A stretch of 64,000 bases of DNA from Cognatundibacterium rugosum (GCF_014284365.1 NZ_JACOGG010000007.1:124001-188000); one strand, 5' to 3'. Counted from the stretch's first letter, positions 8,823-17,559 are shown. Notes: a model not told the origin generated them from the sequence alone. Translations and numbers: made by a program.

Positions 8823-10013
8823 ATGGATTTGAATTACAGCGCGCAAGATCTTGCCTTCCGTGATCAGGTCAGAGCTTATCTGGACACCCACCTCCCGCCC
8901 GATTTGCAGCACAAAGTGCTCAATCATTTACGCTTATCCAAAGAAGACTATGTGCGCTGGCATCGTATTCTGGCCAAACAAGGCTGGGTTGCGCCCGGCT
9001 GGCCGGTGGAATACGGCGGTCCGGGCTGGAGTGCGACCCAACGTCATATTTTTGAAGAGGAATGTGCGCGTGCTGGTACCCCGGCAATCCTGCCGTTTGG
9101 TGTGAATATGGTGGCACCGGTGCTGATGGCATTCGGTAATGAAGAACAGAAAGCCCATTACCTGCCACGCATTTTGAGCTGCGAAGACTGGTGGTGCCAG
9201 GGCTATTCTGAACCCGGTTCAGGCTCAGACCTGGCCTCGCTAAAAACCCGCGCCGAACGTCAGGGTGATCACTACATCGTGAACGGTCAGAAAACCTGGA
9301 CCACGCTGGCTCAGCATGCCGATATGATTTTCTGCCTGGTGCGCACCGATCCGGATGCGCGCAAACAGGAAGGCATCTCCTTCCTGCTCATCGACATGAA
9401 AACGCCGGGTATTACGGTAAGACCCATCATCATGCTGGACGAAGACCACGAAGTGAATGAGGTGTTCTTCGACAATGTGAAAGTACCTGTCAGCAATCTG
9501 ATCGGCGCTGAAAACAAGGGCTGGACTTATGCGAAATATCTGTTGGGTCACGAGAGAACCAATATCGCCGCCGTCGGCCGCGCCAAACGGGAATTACAAT
9601 TCCTGAAGCGCGTCGCTGGCAAGCAGCAAAAACGCGGACAATCGCTGCTGGCAGATCCGGTCTTTGCGCACAAAGTAGCAGCGCTGGAGATAGAAATCAT
9701 GGCGCTGGAAATCACGGTCTTACGTGTGATTTCTCAGGACAGTGGCAAGCCCGGTCCGGAAGCATCTCTGCTCAAAATCAAGGGCACAGAAATTCAGCAA
9801 CGCTTAACCGAACTGATGGTAGAAGCCGTTGGCCCCTATGCGCTGCCGTTTGACCCGGCCTATCTGGACGGAGAACAGGCACATAGCGTGTCTGAACAGG
9901 ATGATGCTGCGCCGCTGGCTTCGTATTACTTCAATTTCCGCAAGACCTCCATCTATGGCGGTTCGAATGAAATTCAAAAGAACATCATCACCCAGATGAT
10001 ACTGGGACTGTAA
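8823..10013 (+). CDS. Acyl-CoA dehydrogenase, PimC-like (large subunit type)
   Basis: This FAD enzyme introduces a 2,3 double bond into an acyl-CoA and passes electrons to ETF. The 396-residue product begins MDLNYSAQDLAFRDQVRAYL. It shows the flavin-contact segment GYSEPGSGSDLASL and a C-terminal KTSIYGGSNEIQ. The position of the MCAD-type catalytic Glu (YEGT) is Gly here, as in PimC-like and several FadE subfamilies. The start at 8823 has AGGAGACAGT before it; the in-frame upstream extension from 8748 lacks that support. A second dehydrogenase begins 11 bp downstream. The pair resembles pimeloyl-CoA dehydrogenase large/small subunits, though the substrate cannot be read from sequence. Confidence 0.88.
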   Translation: MDLNYSAQDLAFRDQVRAYLDTHLPPDLQHKVLNHLRLSKEDYVRWHRILAKQGWVAPGWPVEYGGPGWSATQRHIFEEECARAGTPAILPFGVNMVAPVLMAFGNEEQKAHYLPRILSCEDWWCQGYSEPGSGSDLASLKTRAERQGDHYIVNGQKTWTTLAQHADMIFCLVRTDPDARKQEGISFLLIDMKTPGITVRPIIMLDEDHEVNEVFFDNVKVPVSNLIGAENKGWTYAKYLLGHERTNIAAVGRAKRELQFLKRVAGKQQKRGQSLLADPVFAHKVAALEIEIMALEITVLRVISQDSGKPGPEASLLKIKGTEIQQRLTELMVEAVGPYALPFDPAYLDGEQAHSVSEQDDAAPLASYYFNFRKTSIYGGSNEIQKNIITQMILGL

Positions 10014-10024
10014 AGGAGCGCGCT

Positions 10025-11161
10025 ATGAATTTTGATTTCAGTCAGGAACAGATTCAGTTTGCCGACGCACTCCGTCGCTGGGCAAATCAGGATTATCAGT
10101 TTGAACAACGTAAGCATATTATTCAGTCTGCCAGCGGCACTTCTGACCATGCATGGGCAGCCCTGACCGAGCTCGGCGCGCTGGCGCTGCCTGTTCCGGA
10201 AGACCAGGGTGGTTTTAATGGCAGCGCTGTGGATATGCTGGTGCTGATGCAGGAACTGGGACGGGCACTGGTAGTGGAACCCTACTTCGCCACGGTATTT
10301 GCGGCTGAATTCCTGAAACTGGCGAAAGCCCATTTTGATATTCTGGAACAGGTAGCAACGGGTCAGACTAAACTCGCAGCCGCGCTGTATGAAGCGCAAT
10401 CACGCCATGAGGCTTACGATATCAAAACTACCTTCACGCCCAGCGCAGATGGCTATGTGCTGAATGGAAAAAAGACGGTCGTGATTCACGGTGCGCAGGC
10501 AGATCATCTGATCGTTTCCGCCAGAGCGGGCGGTGATCAGTTTGCAGCAAAAGGCATCATGCTGTTTCTGGTCGATGCACGCAGCGCGGGTGTCAACCGT
10601 CGCGACTACCGTACACTGGATGGCATGCGTGCCGCCGATATCAGCTTTGAACAAGTACAGTTACCCGCTATTGCCTTGCTAGGCCGTGAAGATGGCGGTG
10701 CGGACTTACTGGATGCCGCGCTGGACTATGGCACCACCTTGCTGTGTGCGGAAGCGGTCGGCATTATGGAAGCCACCATTGCCGCCACACTGGAGTACCT
10801 GAAAACCCGTCAGCAATTCGGCGTGCCTATCGGTAAATTCCAGGTGCTGCAACACAGGATGGCGGACATGTATATGGAACTGGAACAGGCACGTTCTATG
10901 GCCATGCTGGCAGCGGTGAAGCAAACCAGCGCTAATACGCAGGAGAGAAAACGTACTGTCTCGGCAGCCAAAGCACGGGTTGGTCAGGCTGCGCGCCTGA
11001 TTGGCCAGCAAGCAGTACAATTACACGGCGGCATGGGGGTCACGAATGAATTACCGGTGGCGCACATGTTTAAACGGCTCACCATGATAGAACTGAGCCT
11101 GGGTGATACCGATCACCATCTGACCCGCTTTATCGCACAATCCGATTTTGTTCCCGCCTGA
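10025..11161 (+). CDS. Acyl-CoA dehydrogenase, PimD-like (small subunit type)
   Basis: The 378-residue product begins MNFDFSQEQIQFADALRRW. It has the mid-domain VLNGKKTVVIHGAQADHLIV, the helical segment YLKTRQQFGVPIGKFQVLQH and the ending QLHGGMGVTNELPVAHMFKR. It lacks the usual YEGT catalytic motif (the site reads LSLGDTDHHL). It is 11 bp after the previous dehydrogenase, with the ribosome binding site AAAGGAG, and the two probably form a heteromer. In the pimeloyl-CoA and mycobacterial steroid systems such pairs form mixed tetramers with one active site per pair. A strong terminator follows. Substrate unknown; electron transfer to ETF is expected. Confidence 0.86.
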   Translation: MNFDFSQEQIQFADALRRWANQDYQFEQRKHIIQSASGTSDHAWAALTELGALALPVPEDQGGFNGSAVDMLVLMQELGRALVVEPYFATVFAAEFLKLAKAHFDILEQVATGQTKLAAALYEAQSRHEAYDIKTTFTPSADGYVLNGKKTVVIHGAQADHLIVSARAGGDQFAAKGIMLFLVDARSAGVNRRDYRTLDGMRAADISFEQVQLPAIALLGREDGGADLLDAALDYGTTLLCAEAVGIMEATIAATLEYLKTRQQFGVPIGKFQVLQHRMADMYMELEQARSMAMLAAVKQTSANTQERKRTVSAAKARVGQAARLIGQQAVQLHGGMGVTNELPVAHMFKRLTMIELSLGDTDHHLTRFIAQSDFVPA

Positions 11162-11173
11162 GACAGCCCCCGG

Positions 11174-11203
11174 AAAAATCCCAGCCTCTGCGCTGGGATT
11201 TTT
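11174..11203 (+). terminator. Rho-independent terminator after the acyl-CoA dehydrogenase pair
   Basis: AAAAATCCCAGC and GCTGGGATTTTT form a perfect 12-bp stem with a 6-nt loop and a T-run; it could act in both directions and separates the pair from the MaoC gene. Confidence 0.9.
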
Positions 11204-11244
11204 CTTCCCCTATCAAGTCTGCACACGAAAGGAAGGAAAATACG

Positions 11245-11706
11245 ATGTCCGAGCAAACCAACTGGTGGTTTTTTGAAGACTTTATACCCGGTGCAGTCAT
11301 AGAACTGGGGCAACGCAATGTCACAGAAGAGGAAATCCTGCGTTTCGCGACAGAATTTGACCCACAATCCTTTCATATCGATCATGAGCGTGCGAAAGAC
11401 TCTATCTTTGGCGGCGTGATCGCCAGTGGCTGGCATACCTGCAGCATGATTATGCGTATGGTGGTGGATGGTTTTCTAGCGCGCTCGTCCAGCATGGGTT
11501 CACCAGGTGTGGATGAAATACGCTGGATCGTGCCGGTCAAACCTGGCGACGTCTTGAGCGTCCGTGCTGAAACCCTGTCCCGCCATGCTTCGGTATCCAA
11601 ACCTGACCGAGGTGTCGTCTATACTTTGTGGACCGCTGAAAATCAGCGTGGCGAAGTTGTGTGCGCCATCAAGGGTATGGGCATGTTCGGACGTCGCCCG
11701 CACTGA
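11245..11706 (+). CDS. MaoC family (R)-specific enoyl-CoA hydratase-like protein
   Basis: A 153-residue hot-dog-fold protein. The hydratase-2 motif is visible as FDPQSFHIDHERAKDSIFGG, where the Asp and His are the expected catalytic pair, followed by VIASGWHTCSM and the dimer segment PVKPGDVLSVRAE. Relatives hydrate 2-enoyl-CoAs to (R)-3-hydroxyacyl-CoAs in beta-oxidation or PHA supply. The start has GAAAGGAAGG in front. It lies downstream of two acyl-CoA dehydrogenases but behind their terminator, so it may have its own promoter or depend on read-through. Substrate unknown. Confidence 0.88.
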   Translation: MSEQTNWWFFEDFIPGAVIELGQRNVTEEEILRFATEFDPQSFHIDHERAKDSIFGGVIASGWHTCSMIMRMVVDGFLARSSSMGSPGVDEIRWIVPVKPGDVLSVRAETLSRHASVSKPDRGVVYTLWTAENQRGEVVCAIKGMGMFGRRPH

Positions 11707-11847
11707 TATCGCATAATCCGGGCAGCAGCCGGGTTAAAAAATAGTATAGTCAACATTACACGCTAAGGATATTGTCAAGCTTGTGTTATGTCGGCTACTA
11801 TCAGGCGCATTGCGCTTATTTGCGAAAAAACCATCAGGAGAATATGC

Positions 11848-13107
11848 ATGAGTGAGTCCACGAAATCCCTGCCAACACAGATCAGCAATCTGGCACGCCG
11901 GCGCTGGCTTGCTTCAGGCAGTGTCGGTGTAGCCGCTGCAGGACTGGCGGGTTTACAGCAGAATGCAATCGCACAAGCGGTCGCCACCACTGCAACAGCC
12001 AGCCCAGCCGCAAAGCCCTTGCCATCTTATGTGAGCTGGAAAGATAGCTCCGCACTGATAGTGCACTCCAGCGGGACGATAGAAACACGGCGCAGCGCCT
12101 TCGGCACCAGCGTGATCACCCCGGCTGAACAACTGTATGTGCGCAACAACCTGCCGGCACCCGATGCGTCCATCATAGCCAATCGCGATGCCTGGGAATT
12201 GCAGATCGAAGGCGTGAAACGTCCTGCCACACTCAAGCTCCAACAGTTGAAACGTATGGGGCTGGAAACCGTCACGGCTGTATTGCAATGTTCAGGCAAT
12301 GGACGCGGCCTGTTCCCAAGTAAGCCCAGCGGTACGCCCTGGCAGATCGGTGCTGCAGGTTGTGTGGTCTGGAGCGGCGTACCGGTACGCGCGCTGATCG
12401 CAGCACTCGGCGGCGTGGCCGATGGTATGGTGTATATGACGGGTACCGGCGGAGAAAAACTGCCGGAAGGAATAGATCCGAAGTCGATCATGGTAGAGCG
12501 CTCGGTCCCCCTCAAAGCACTGGACGAAGCGATACTGGCCTGGGAAATGAACGGTGCTCCACTCCCCCTCGCCCATGGAGGTCCACTGCGTCTGATCATA
12601 CCTGGCTACGCAGGTGTCAATAACATCAAATACATCAAACGTCTGGCCTTCACCACGGAACAAACCGAAGCCAATATTCAAAAGCATGGCTATCGCATTT
12701 CGCCACCGGGCCAGAAAGGGGATGCGACTCATCCTTCCGTCTGGGAAATGAATGTGAAGTCCTGGATCAACTCACCGGCACCGGAAACTGGTGATATCCC
12801 AGCTGGTGATACACTGATACAAGGGGTTGCGTTTGGCGGTATGCATGCAGTCAAAACAGTAGAAGTGTCTGTTGACGGTGGAAAAACCTGGAAAGCTGCA
12901 CGCTTTATCGGCCCGGACATGGGTAAATACGCCTGGCGTCAGTTTGTGTTGGCGGTGCGCCTGGATGCCGGCAACTATACCATCGCCTGTCGTGCAACCG
13001 ATAGCCAGGGTCAGGTACAGCCAGAAGCCAGGGCAGAAAATGCGGGCGGCTATAACAACAACAGCTGGAAAGATCATGCTATGCAAATCAATGTGGTGGC
13101 AGCATGA
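11848..13107 (+). CDS. sorA: Sulfite dehydrogenase molybdoenzyme subunit SorA (sulfite oxidase family)
   Basis: SorA oxidises sulfite to sulfate in the periplasm and passes electrons to cytochrome c. The 419-residue product has a Tat-like leader with R17-R19 followed by a hydrophobic stretch ending near AIAQA. The Mo-cofactor cysteine is Cys148 in LQCSGNGRG. Mid-domain PLRLIIPGYAGVNNIKY and a C-terminal dimerisation domain (VEVSVDGGKTW) are typical. The start at 11848 has AGGAG at 11836-11840; the longer in-frame reading from 11788 is rejected. The next gene, a c-type cytochrome, overlaps by 4 bp, as in SorAB systems. Other sulfite-oxidase-family proteins are possible, but the cytochrome partner argues for SorA. 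Confidence 0.88.
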   Translation: MSESTKSLPTQISNLARRRWLASGSVGVAAAGLAGLQQNAIAQAVATTATASPAAKPLPSYVSWKDSSALIVHSSGTIETRRSAFGTSVITPAEQLYVRNNLPAPDASIIANRDAWELQIEGVKRPATLKLQQLKRMGLETVTAVLQCSGNGRGLFPSKPSGTPWQIGAAGCVVWSGVPVRALIAALGGVADGMVYMTGTGGEKLPEGIDPKSIMVERSVPLKALDEAILAWEMNGAPLPLAHGGPLRLIIPGYAGVNNIKYIKRLAFTTEQTEANIQKHGYRISPPGQKGDATHPSVWEMNVKSWINSPAPETGDIPAGDTLIQGVAFGGMHAVKTVEVSVDGGKTWKAARFIGPDMGKYAWRQFVLAVRLDAGNYTIACRATDSQGQVQPEARAENAGGYNNNSWKDHAMQINVVAA

Positions 13108-13454
13108 ATAAGCAACTGATACGCGCAGGAGCACTCCTGCTAGGCATGACGGCCGCACTGACCACAGTCAATGCGATCGCTCAGAATAAAGATCAGGATG
13201 GCACTAAGGCGCTTGAAGCTGGCAAAAAAGTGTTTACCCAAACTGCGCAACCCGCGTGCATCGTATGCCATACGCTCAGGCATGCAGGTGCAAGTGGTGA
13301 AATCGGGCCCTCACTGGATGAATTAAAACCGGATGCGGCCCGGGTAGAAAAAGCGGTCAGGAATGGAATAGGTCAGATGCCCGCATTTAGCAATCTGTCA
13401 GATGCGGATATCCGGCTGGTAGCAAAGTATGTGTCCACCGTAGCCGGTCAGTAA
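13104..13454 (+). CDS. sorB: SorB-type c-type cytochrome subunit
   Basis: A 116-residue exported monoheme cytochrome c. A signal peptide runs to about residue 26 (NAIAQ). The heme site is Cys52-Ile-Val-Cys55-His56 and the likely axial ligand is Met92 in GQMPAF. The ATG overlaps the sorA stop as ATGA, which implies translational coupling. In SorAB the cytochrome takes electrons from the heme-free Mo subunit; that role is inferred from order and size. A bidirectional terminator follows and ends the operon. Confidence 0.88.
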   Translation: MNKQLIRAGALLLGMTAALTTVNAIAQNKDQDGTKALEAGKKVFTQTAQPACIVCHTLRHAGASGEIGPSLDELKPDAARVEKAVRNGIGQMPAFSNLSDADIRLVAKYVSTVAGQ

Positions 13455-13482
13455 TTCAACGAACAATTGACCGCACAGGTAA

Positions 13483-13515
13483 AAAAAAGCTGCCCAATAA
13501 ACGGGCAGCTTTTTT
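13483..13515. terminator. Bidirectional intrinsic terminator between sorB and the PBP-rhodanese gene
   Basis: AAAAAAGCTGCCC and GGGCAGCTTTTTT form a 13-bp perfect stem with a 7-nt loop; A-run on one side and T-run on the other serve both converging genes. Confidence 0.92.
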
Positions 13516-13517
13516 GT

Positions 13518-14687
13518 TTAATTCTTCGTTTCAGACGGCAACTTATTTTCACGCCACTCCGGCATGCCGCCTCGATACCAGTATATTTTGGTTACGCCGG
13601 TGGCCTTAGCGACGACCGATGCCTTATATGACTTCCAGCATTCCGGTCCATTACAGTAAAACACCAGCGCTTTTTCTTTGCCTAACTTCGTAATCGCCGA
13701 ATAGTCATCCAGGCTGGAATCGAACTCTCTGTCCTTAAGACTCTTTTCCACATAAGGAGCGTGGATTGCCCCCTTAATATGCTCCTGATCATACTCTTTG
13801 ACCGAACGGGTATCGACCAGCACAGCACCTGAGGCCGCCAGTTTCTGTACTTCTGCAGAACCAACGGTCGCCACACCGGATATGACTTTAGGAGTCAGAA
13901 TACCCAGCGCCGCAATGTAAGCATATTGTGTTTCATCTGCACTGCTGGTGGTCACCATTTTTCCCAGACCAGCGGCTTCTGCATCCGACCCGGATAACCA
14001 GCGCAGCACTTTCTTTTTCTCTGCATCAGGCATGGATTTTTTAACCATCAAGGCCAGACCGGAAGGCAGTTCAGGAGTGGACTTCAACACCACTGCGACC
14101 TGTGGATTGGCCTTCATCCAGACTTCGGCTTCTGCCTTCGACGCGATCGTCACATCAGCAATATTGGCGCTCAGCGCCAGCAAACCGGCACCGCTGGTCT
14201 TACCATAGGTGACGCTCTTCAGACTTTTCAGACTCAAACCGGCCTCATCCAGCAAGCCCTTTGCGACATAAGCACGTACCGAATCCTGTTGAGTCAGGTA
14301 AAGGCGCTTGCCTCCCAGCTGATTCACGCTGCTAATGTCCTTGCGGGCGATCAGCACAAACTCAGAATTAATTTTCTGACGCGCCAGCAATTGATACTGA
14401 TGTGAAATCGCAGAGGCCGTGACATGCGGTGGCCCTACCAGCATATCGTTTTCCTGAGTCCGGGTGGCACGCATGACATCCGTCAGATCCGATGTTTGTT
14501 TCAACACAACCGGTGCACCGAGCGTGCTAATCAGGGATTGGGTTGGAACGCTGCCAAAAGACAGGGACTTTTTATTGGTCTCGTCAGCCGGATCAATACC
14601 AATCAATACTTTGTAGTCTGCCATCGCGTACAGTGGGCAAGCGAGAGTCAACCCCAGCAGCAGATGCTGCCAATCATTGCGTTTCAT
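13518..14687 (-). CDS. Periplasmic PhnD-like substrate-binding domain fused to a C-terminal rhodanese domain
   Basis: This 389-residue exported protein starts with a signal peptide (MKRNDWQHLLLGLTLACP, cut near AMA-DYK). Residues 25-250 resemble PhnD/type-2 periplasmic binding proteins (VGPPHVTASAI, ELPSGLALMVKKSM). Residues about 270-385 are a rhodanese domain with DTRSVKEYDQEHIKGAIHAPY. Its loop carries Cys345 and Cys350 (FYCNGPECWKSY), as in CX4CW-type rhodanese relatives. The ATG at 14687 is favoured for a compact leader; GTG at 14705 is possible. No transporter permease or ATPase lies nearby, so it may sense or deliver rather than feed a local ABC system. It converges on sorAB, which hints at sulfur or redox chemistry; this is inference. 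Confidence 0.8.
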   Translation of the reverse strand: MKRNDWQHLLLGLTLACPLYAMADYKVLIGIDPADETNKKSLSFGSVPTQSLISTLGAPVVLKQTSDLTDVMRATRTQENDMLVGPPHVTASAISHQYQLLARQKINSEFVLIARKDISSVNQLGGKRLYLTQQDSVRAYVAKGLLDEAGLSLKSLKSVTYGKTSGAGLLALSANIADVTIASKAEAEVWMKANPQVAVVLKSTPELPSGLALMVKKSMPDAEKKKVLRWLSGSDAEAAGLGKMVTTSSADETQYAYIAALGILTPKVISGVATVGSAEVQKLAASGAVLVDTRSVKEYDQEHIKGAIHAPYVEKSLKDREFDSSLDDYSAITKLGKEKALVFYCNGPECWKSYKASVVAKATGVTKIYWYRGGMPEWRENKLPSETKN

Positions 14688-14843
14688 TATGCGCATTTCA
14701 TTCACAGATGTTAGTCAGCCCAGTCACTCAAGGCAAAATATATCAAAAAATGAAATTTTCACAGATAACAATCGTGTCAGGCAAGCACATTCGTTTACTA
14801 ACTGACATTTTACACAGTGCTACGGGCACAAAAGCCTGCTGTT

Positions 14844-15308
14844 TCACCAGTTTTTATACGGATTTTTTATCAGGCTGGCATTCGCATAACGGCGATCATG
14901 ACTGACCTCTTCTCCCAGCCAGGATGGGCGCACGAATATCTGATCTTCGGCATTCAGTTCTACTTCTGCGACCACCAGACCCGCATTATCGCCAAAAAAC
15001 TCATCAACTTCCCAGACTACACCATCACGCGCAATGCGGTAACGCTGCTTTTCTATCAATGGACGCTGGCATACCTCGTCTAACAGGGCACGCGCATCTT
15101 GCAGCGGAATCGCATATTCCCATTCGCCGCAACTGATGCCGGTGGACTTGCTTTTGATGGTCAGACAGGCAGCGCCCCCCTCTATCCTGACACGCACGAT
15201 GCGCTCAGGATCGGTGCTGATATAGCCCTGACATAAGAGGCTGCCAGTCGTGCCTGCGCGCCAACTGTCATCCACCACCAGAAACTTACGTTCAATTTCT
15301 ACACCCAT
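14844..15308 (-). CDS. CYTH domain protein (triphosphate tunnel metalloenzyme)
   Basis: A 154-residue single-domain CYTH protein. The N-terminal signature is EIERKFLV, and further tunnel residues are seen in RIVRVRIEGGAACLTIKSK, EWEYAIP, RYRI and AEVELNAED. Family members hydrolyse inorganic triphosphate or related polyphosphates in the cytosol, using acidic residues for metal and basic ones for phosphate. It lacks the C-terminal CHAD domain of YgiF-type proteins. The gene is alone, with gaps to both neighbours. Substrate is uncertain, but family assignment is firm. Confidence 0.9.
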   Translation of the reverse strand: MGVEIERKFLVVDDSWRAGTTGSLLCQGYISTDPERIVRVRIEGGAACLTIKSKSTGISCGEWEYAIPLQDARALLDEVCQRPLIEKQRYRIARDGVVWEVDEFFGDNAGLVVAEVELNAEDQIFVRPSWLGEEVSHDRRYANASLIKNPYKNW

Positions 15309-15350
15309 TTTTTCCTGCCTGTTCTGTTTATCTTGCTCAATCTTAACAAT

Positions 15351-15378
15351 AAAAAAGAGAGCGCCGCAGCGCCCTCTT
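15351..15378 (-). terminator. Intrinsic terminator after the M14 carboxypeptidase gene
   Basis: On the reverse strand an imperfect GC-rich stem (GAGGGCGC with GCGCTCTC) is followed by TTTTTTATT, just downstream of the stop at 15400. Confidence 0.8.
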
Positions 15379-15399
15379 CCGCCTTCAATCTGCGCCCTG

Positions 15400-16524
15400 T
15401 TAAGCGCTGACAGATTTCAGGATAGGCTGCAACATCGCTTCGCCCAGTTTGGCACTACGTGCGCCGTCCCAGCCTACTTCTGCATCTGGCAGATTGTCAT
15501 TGTCTTTGAACGGCAGCTCCAGAGTCAGCGATACGCATTTATAGGTATGGCCTATGTATTTAGATGCCAGTTTCAGCATATCTGCATTGTACTTCGATGC
15601 CTCGTAACCGATTTTAGTCTGGAAATCCGGGCTCGCTGCGCAGAAGCTGTCGACGAACACTTGTTGCTCATGCGCCTGCTGTTCGGTAAAGCCTTCTATC
15701 ATCTCGCTGCCTGCTACGAATACATAAGGCAAGGCTTCATCACCGTGAATATCCAGGAAGAGATCGCAACCAGTTTCTTGTATCTTGTTTTTCACATGAT
15801 AGACTTCCGGGCTTGTTTCCAGCGATGGTGTCATCCACTCACGATTCAGATTCGCGCCGGCTGCGTTGGTACGCAGATTGCCACGATAAGCGCCGTCCGG
15901 ATTCATGTTCGGCACTACATACAACACAGCCTGATCCAAGATTGCACGTGCAATCGGATTGGCAGGATCAAGCAAAGCATTCAGCATGCCTTCAACCAGC
16001 CATTCGGCCATGGTTTCACCCGGATGCTGACGCGCAATCACCCAGACTTTTTTCTTGGCCGACGGATCTCCAACGACTACCAGGTTCAGATCGCGGCCAT
16101 CGACGGTATTGCCCAGATCCTGCACGCGTGCCAGCGGCGATTGCTCCACCGCACCCAACAAGGACAAATGACGTTCCCAGCTGTAAGGCTCAAAGTAAGC
16201 GTAATACACGCTGTCAGTCTCTGGAGTATGGCGAATAGTCATGACTTTGCCATCGAATTCCGTATCGACGCGGAACCAGTTTTCACGATCGTAGCTGGCG
16301 ACAGCGCGATAGTTTTCCCAGCCCTTGGCATACGTAGCCTCACCCGCGTTCAGAAAACGCATCACCGTTTCCTGATCACGCGCACCTTGCAAACGGAAAT
16401 GGAACCATTGCCAGATATCCGCATGCGAGTCTTTGCGCAGCTTTAATTCGATGTCGCCCGCTTGTTCCGCTTTTACGACTTCAATCGCGCCCGCGTCGAA
16501 GTTCTGACTGATTTTAATTGTCAT
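15400..16524 (-). CDS. M14-type cytosolic carboxypeptidase (CCP/Nna1-like)
   Basis: A 374-residue zinc carboxypeptidase of the M14D group. An N-terminal beta domain (MTIKISQNFDAGAIEVV, WFHFRLQGARDQE) precedes the peptidase domain. Zinc ligands are in RQHPGETMAEW (His and Glu) and FLDIHGDE (second His). Substrate contacts include NMNPDGAYRGN and LNREW. The catalytic Glu is in LTLELPFKD. No signal peptide is seen. The ATG at 16524 matches homologues; the 34 residues upstream in the same frame look non-coding. Eukaryotic relatives trim polyglutamate from tubulin; bacterial substrates are not established. It has its own terminator. Confidence 0.9.
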   Translation of the reverse strand: MTIKISQNFDAGAIEVVKAEQAGDIELKLRKDSHADIWQWFHFRLQGARDQETVMRFLNAGEATYAKGWENYRAVASYDRENWFRVDTEFDGKVMTIRHTPETDSVYYAYFEPYSWERHLSLLGAVEQSPLARVQDLGNTVDGRDLNLVVVGDPSAKKKVWVIARQHPGETMAEWLVEGMLNALLDPANPIARAILDQAVLYVVPNMNPDGAYRGNLRTNAAGANLNREWMTPSLETSPEVYHVKNKIQETGCDLFLDIHGDEALPYVFVAGSEMIEGFTEQQAHEQQVFVDSFCAASPDFQTKIGYEASKYNADMLKLASKYIGHTYKCVSLTLELPFKDNDNLPDAEVGWDGARSAKLGEAMLQPILKSVSA

Positions 16525-16830
16525 ATGAGTTTCAGATTGATCGTTTATTTTACCGCCAGTCAACACTGCACCTTTGGGTTTCAGGTTAGACGGCGACCTA
16601 TGCACCGTATTGTCACAGCTTTTCAAGAATATGAAAATAATTTAGTCAAATTTTGCTTTGAATATTTTCAAATCTAATTTTCTATCAAAGTATGCGGCGA
16701 CTTCCCTATGCGTATCAAAATAGCTACTCCACTTACCTTAGCGATTGCGACTTAGGGTGCGCTCAGCATACAATCAGTTAAAAATAGCTGTTTATCTATA
16801 TTAAATGACATCAATCTGGAGAAGCCAGGT
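16525..16830. other. 306-bp AT-rich intergenic region without a supported gene
   Basis: This divergent region holds the promoters of the M14 peptidase and DUF6624 genes. It contains a 15-codon hydrophobic mini-ORF at 16709 (MRIKIATPLTLAIAT) ending in TAG, which could be a leader remnant but has no support. CTGGAG before 16831 is the ribosome binding site of the next gene. Confidence 0.5.
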
Positions 16831-17493
16831 ATGAAAGCCGTGATTGCTACTGCCCTTCTTTTTCTGTTGGCCTCCCCGCACTGTAAGTCTCAGGAGTCTT
16901 GCCAGCCCGCGAGTTTAAATATAGAACTGGAACAGGTCTTGGAACGTGACCAGAGTTCGCTCCAAAAATATAATCTGGCAGATCAGGAGCAAAGATTTGC
17001 ACCCAGCGCTGAACATCTGGCAGATAAAGAACGCTTACTAAAATTGCTAAAGTCCGCAATGCAGCAAAACAAAGAAATTTTCGAAAAAATCATCGCTGAC
17101 TGTGGCTGGCCAGATGCGCGAAAACTGAGTTACAAGGCCAACACGGCACTTTTTCTGATTGTTCAGTATGGCAGCAAAGATGAGCGCATCAGGTATTTCC
17201 CCTATTTTGAACAGCAATATCAGGACAAACTACTAAACAGCCAGCGCTATGTCATGATGGTAGATCGCATGCGTTTTGATCAGGGGCTGGCCCAGTTGTA
17301 TGGCACGCAGTTTTTCCCGGAGAAATCTGGCACCGCTGTATATGGTGACGTATTTGAGCCCGAGAAGCTCAATGAAAGACGCGAACAGATGGGTATGATG
17401 CGTATCAAGGCATTTGATGACGCTTACCCTCAGCCTAAACAAAGCAGAGACAAAGCCAAAACGGATTCAGCAATAGGGAAAAAGCATTCCTGA
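16831..17493 (+). CDS. Exported DUF6624-like protein
   Basis: A 220-residue protein with an N-terminal signal peptide (MKAVIATALLFLLASPHCKS). The body has ADCGWPDARKLSYKANTALFLIVQYGSKD, then VMMVDRMRFDQGLAQLYGTQFF. This GWP...A.FLIVQ...DR....Q.YGTQ pattern is how I recognise the DUF6624 family. Function of that family is unknown to me. The C-terminal 25 residues are charged and probably disordered. CTGGAG lies before the start. It is flanked by oppositely oriented genes and appears monocistronic. Confidence 0.72.
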   Translation: MKAVIATALLFLLASPHCKSQESCQPASLNIELEQVLERDQSSLQKYNLADQEQRFAPSAEHLADKERLLKLLKSAMQQNKEIFEKIIADCGWPDARKLSYKANTALFLIVQYGSKDERIRYFPYFEQQYQDKLLNSQRYVMMVDRMRFDQGLAQLYGTQFFPEKSGTAVYGDVFEPEKLNERREQMGMMRIKAFDDAYPQPKQSRDKAKTDSAIGKKHS

Positions 17494-17559
17494 GTTTTTA
17501 TCGCTCGGTATAGAACGCCCCAACAGAAACGCGCCTCCCAGACAAATTGCGGGCAGCAG

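Noticed and set aside
15250-16446. 398-residue forward frame opposite the M14 carboxypeptidase
   Set aside because: The reverse strand encodes a complete, motif-rich enzyme; this frame has no family features and is rich in His/Cys/Arg as expected of an antisense shadow.
16709-16756. 15-codon hydrophobic mini-ORF MRIKIATPLTLAIAT
   Set aside because: Ends at once in TAG with no continuing domain; too short to support as a gene.
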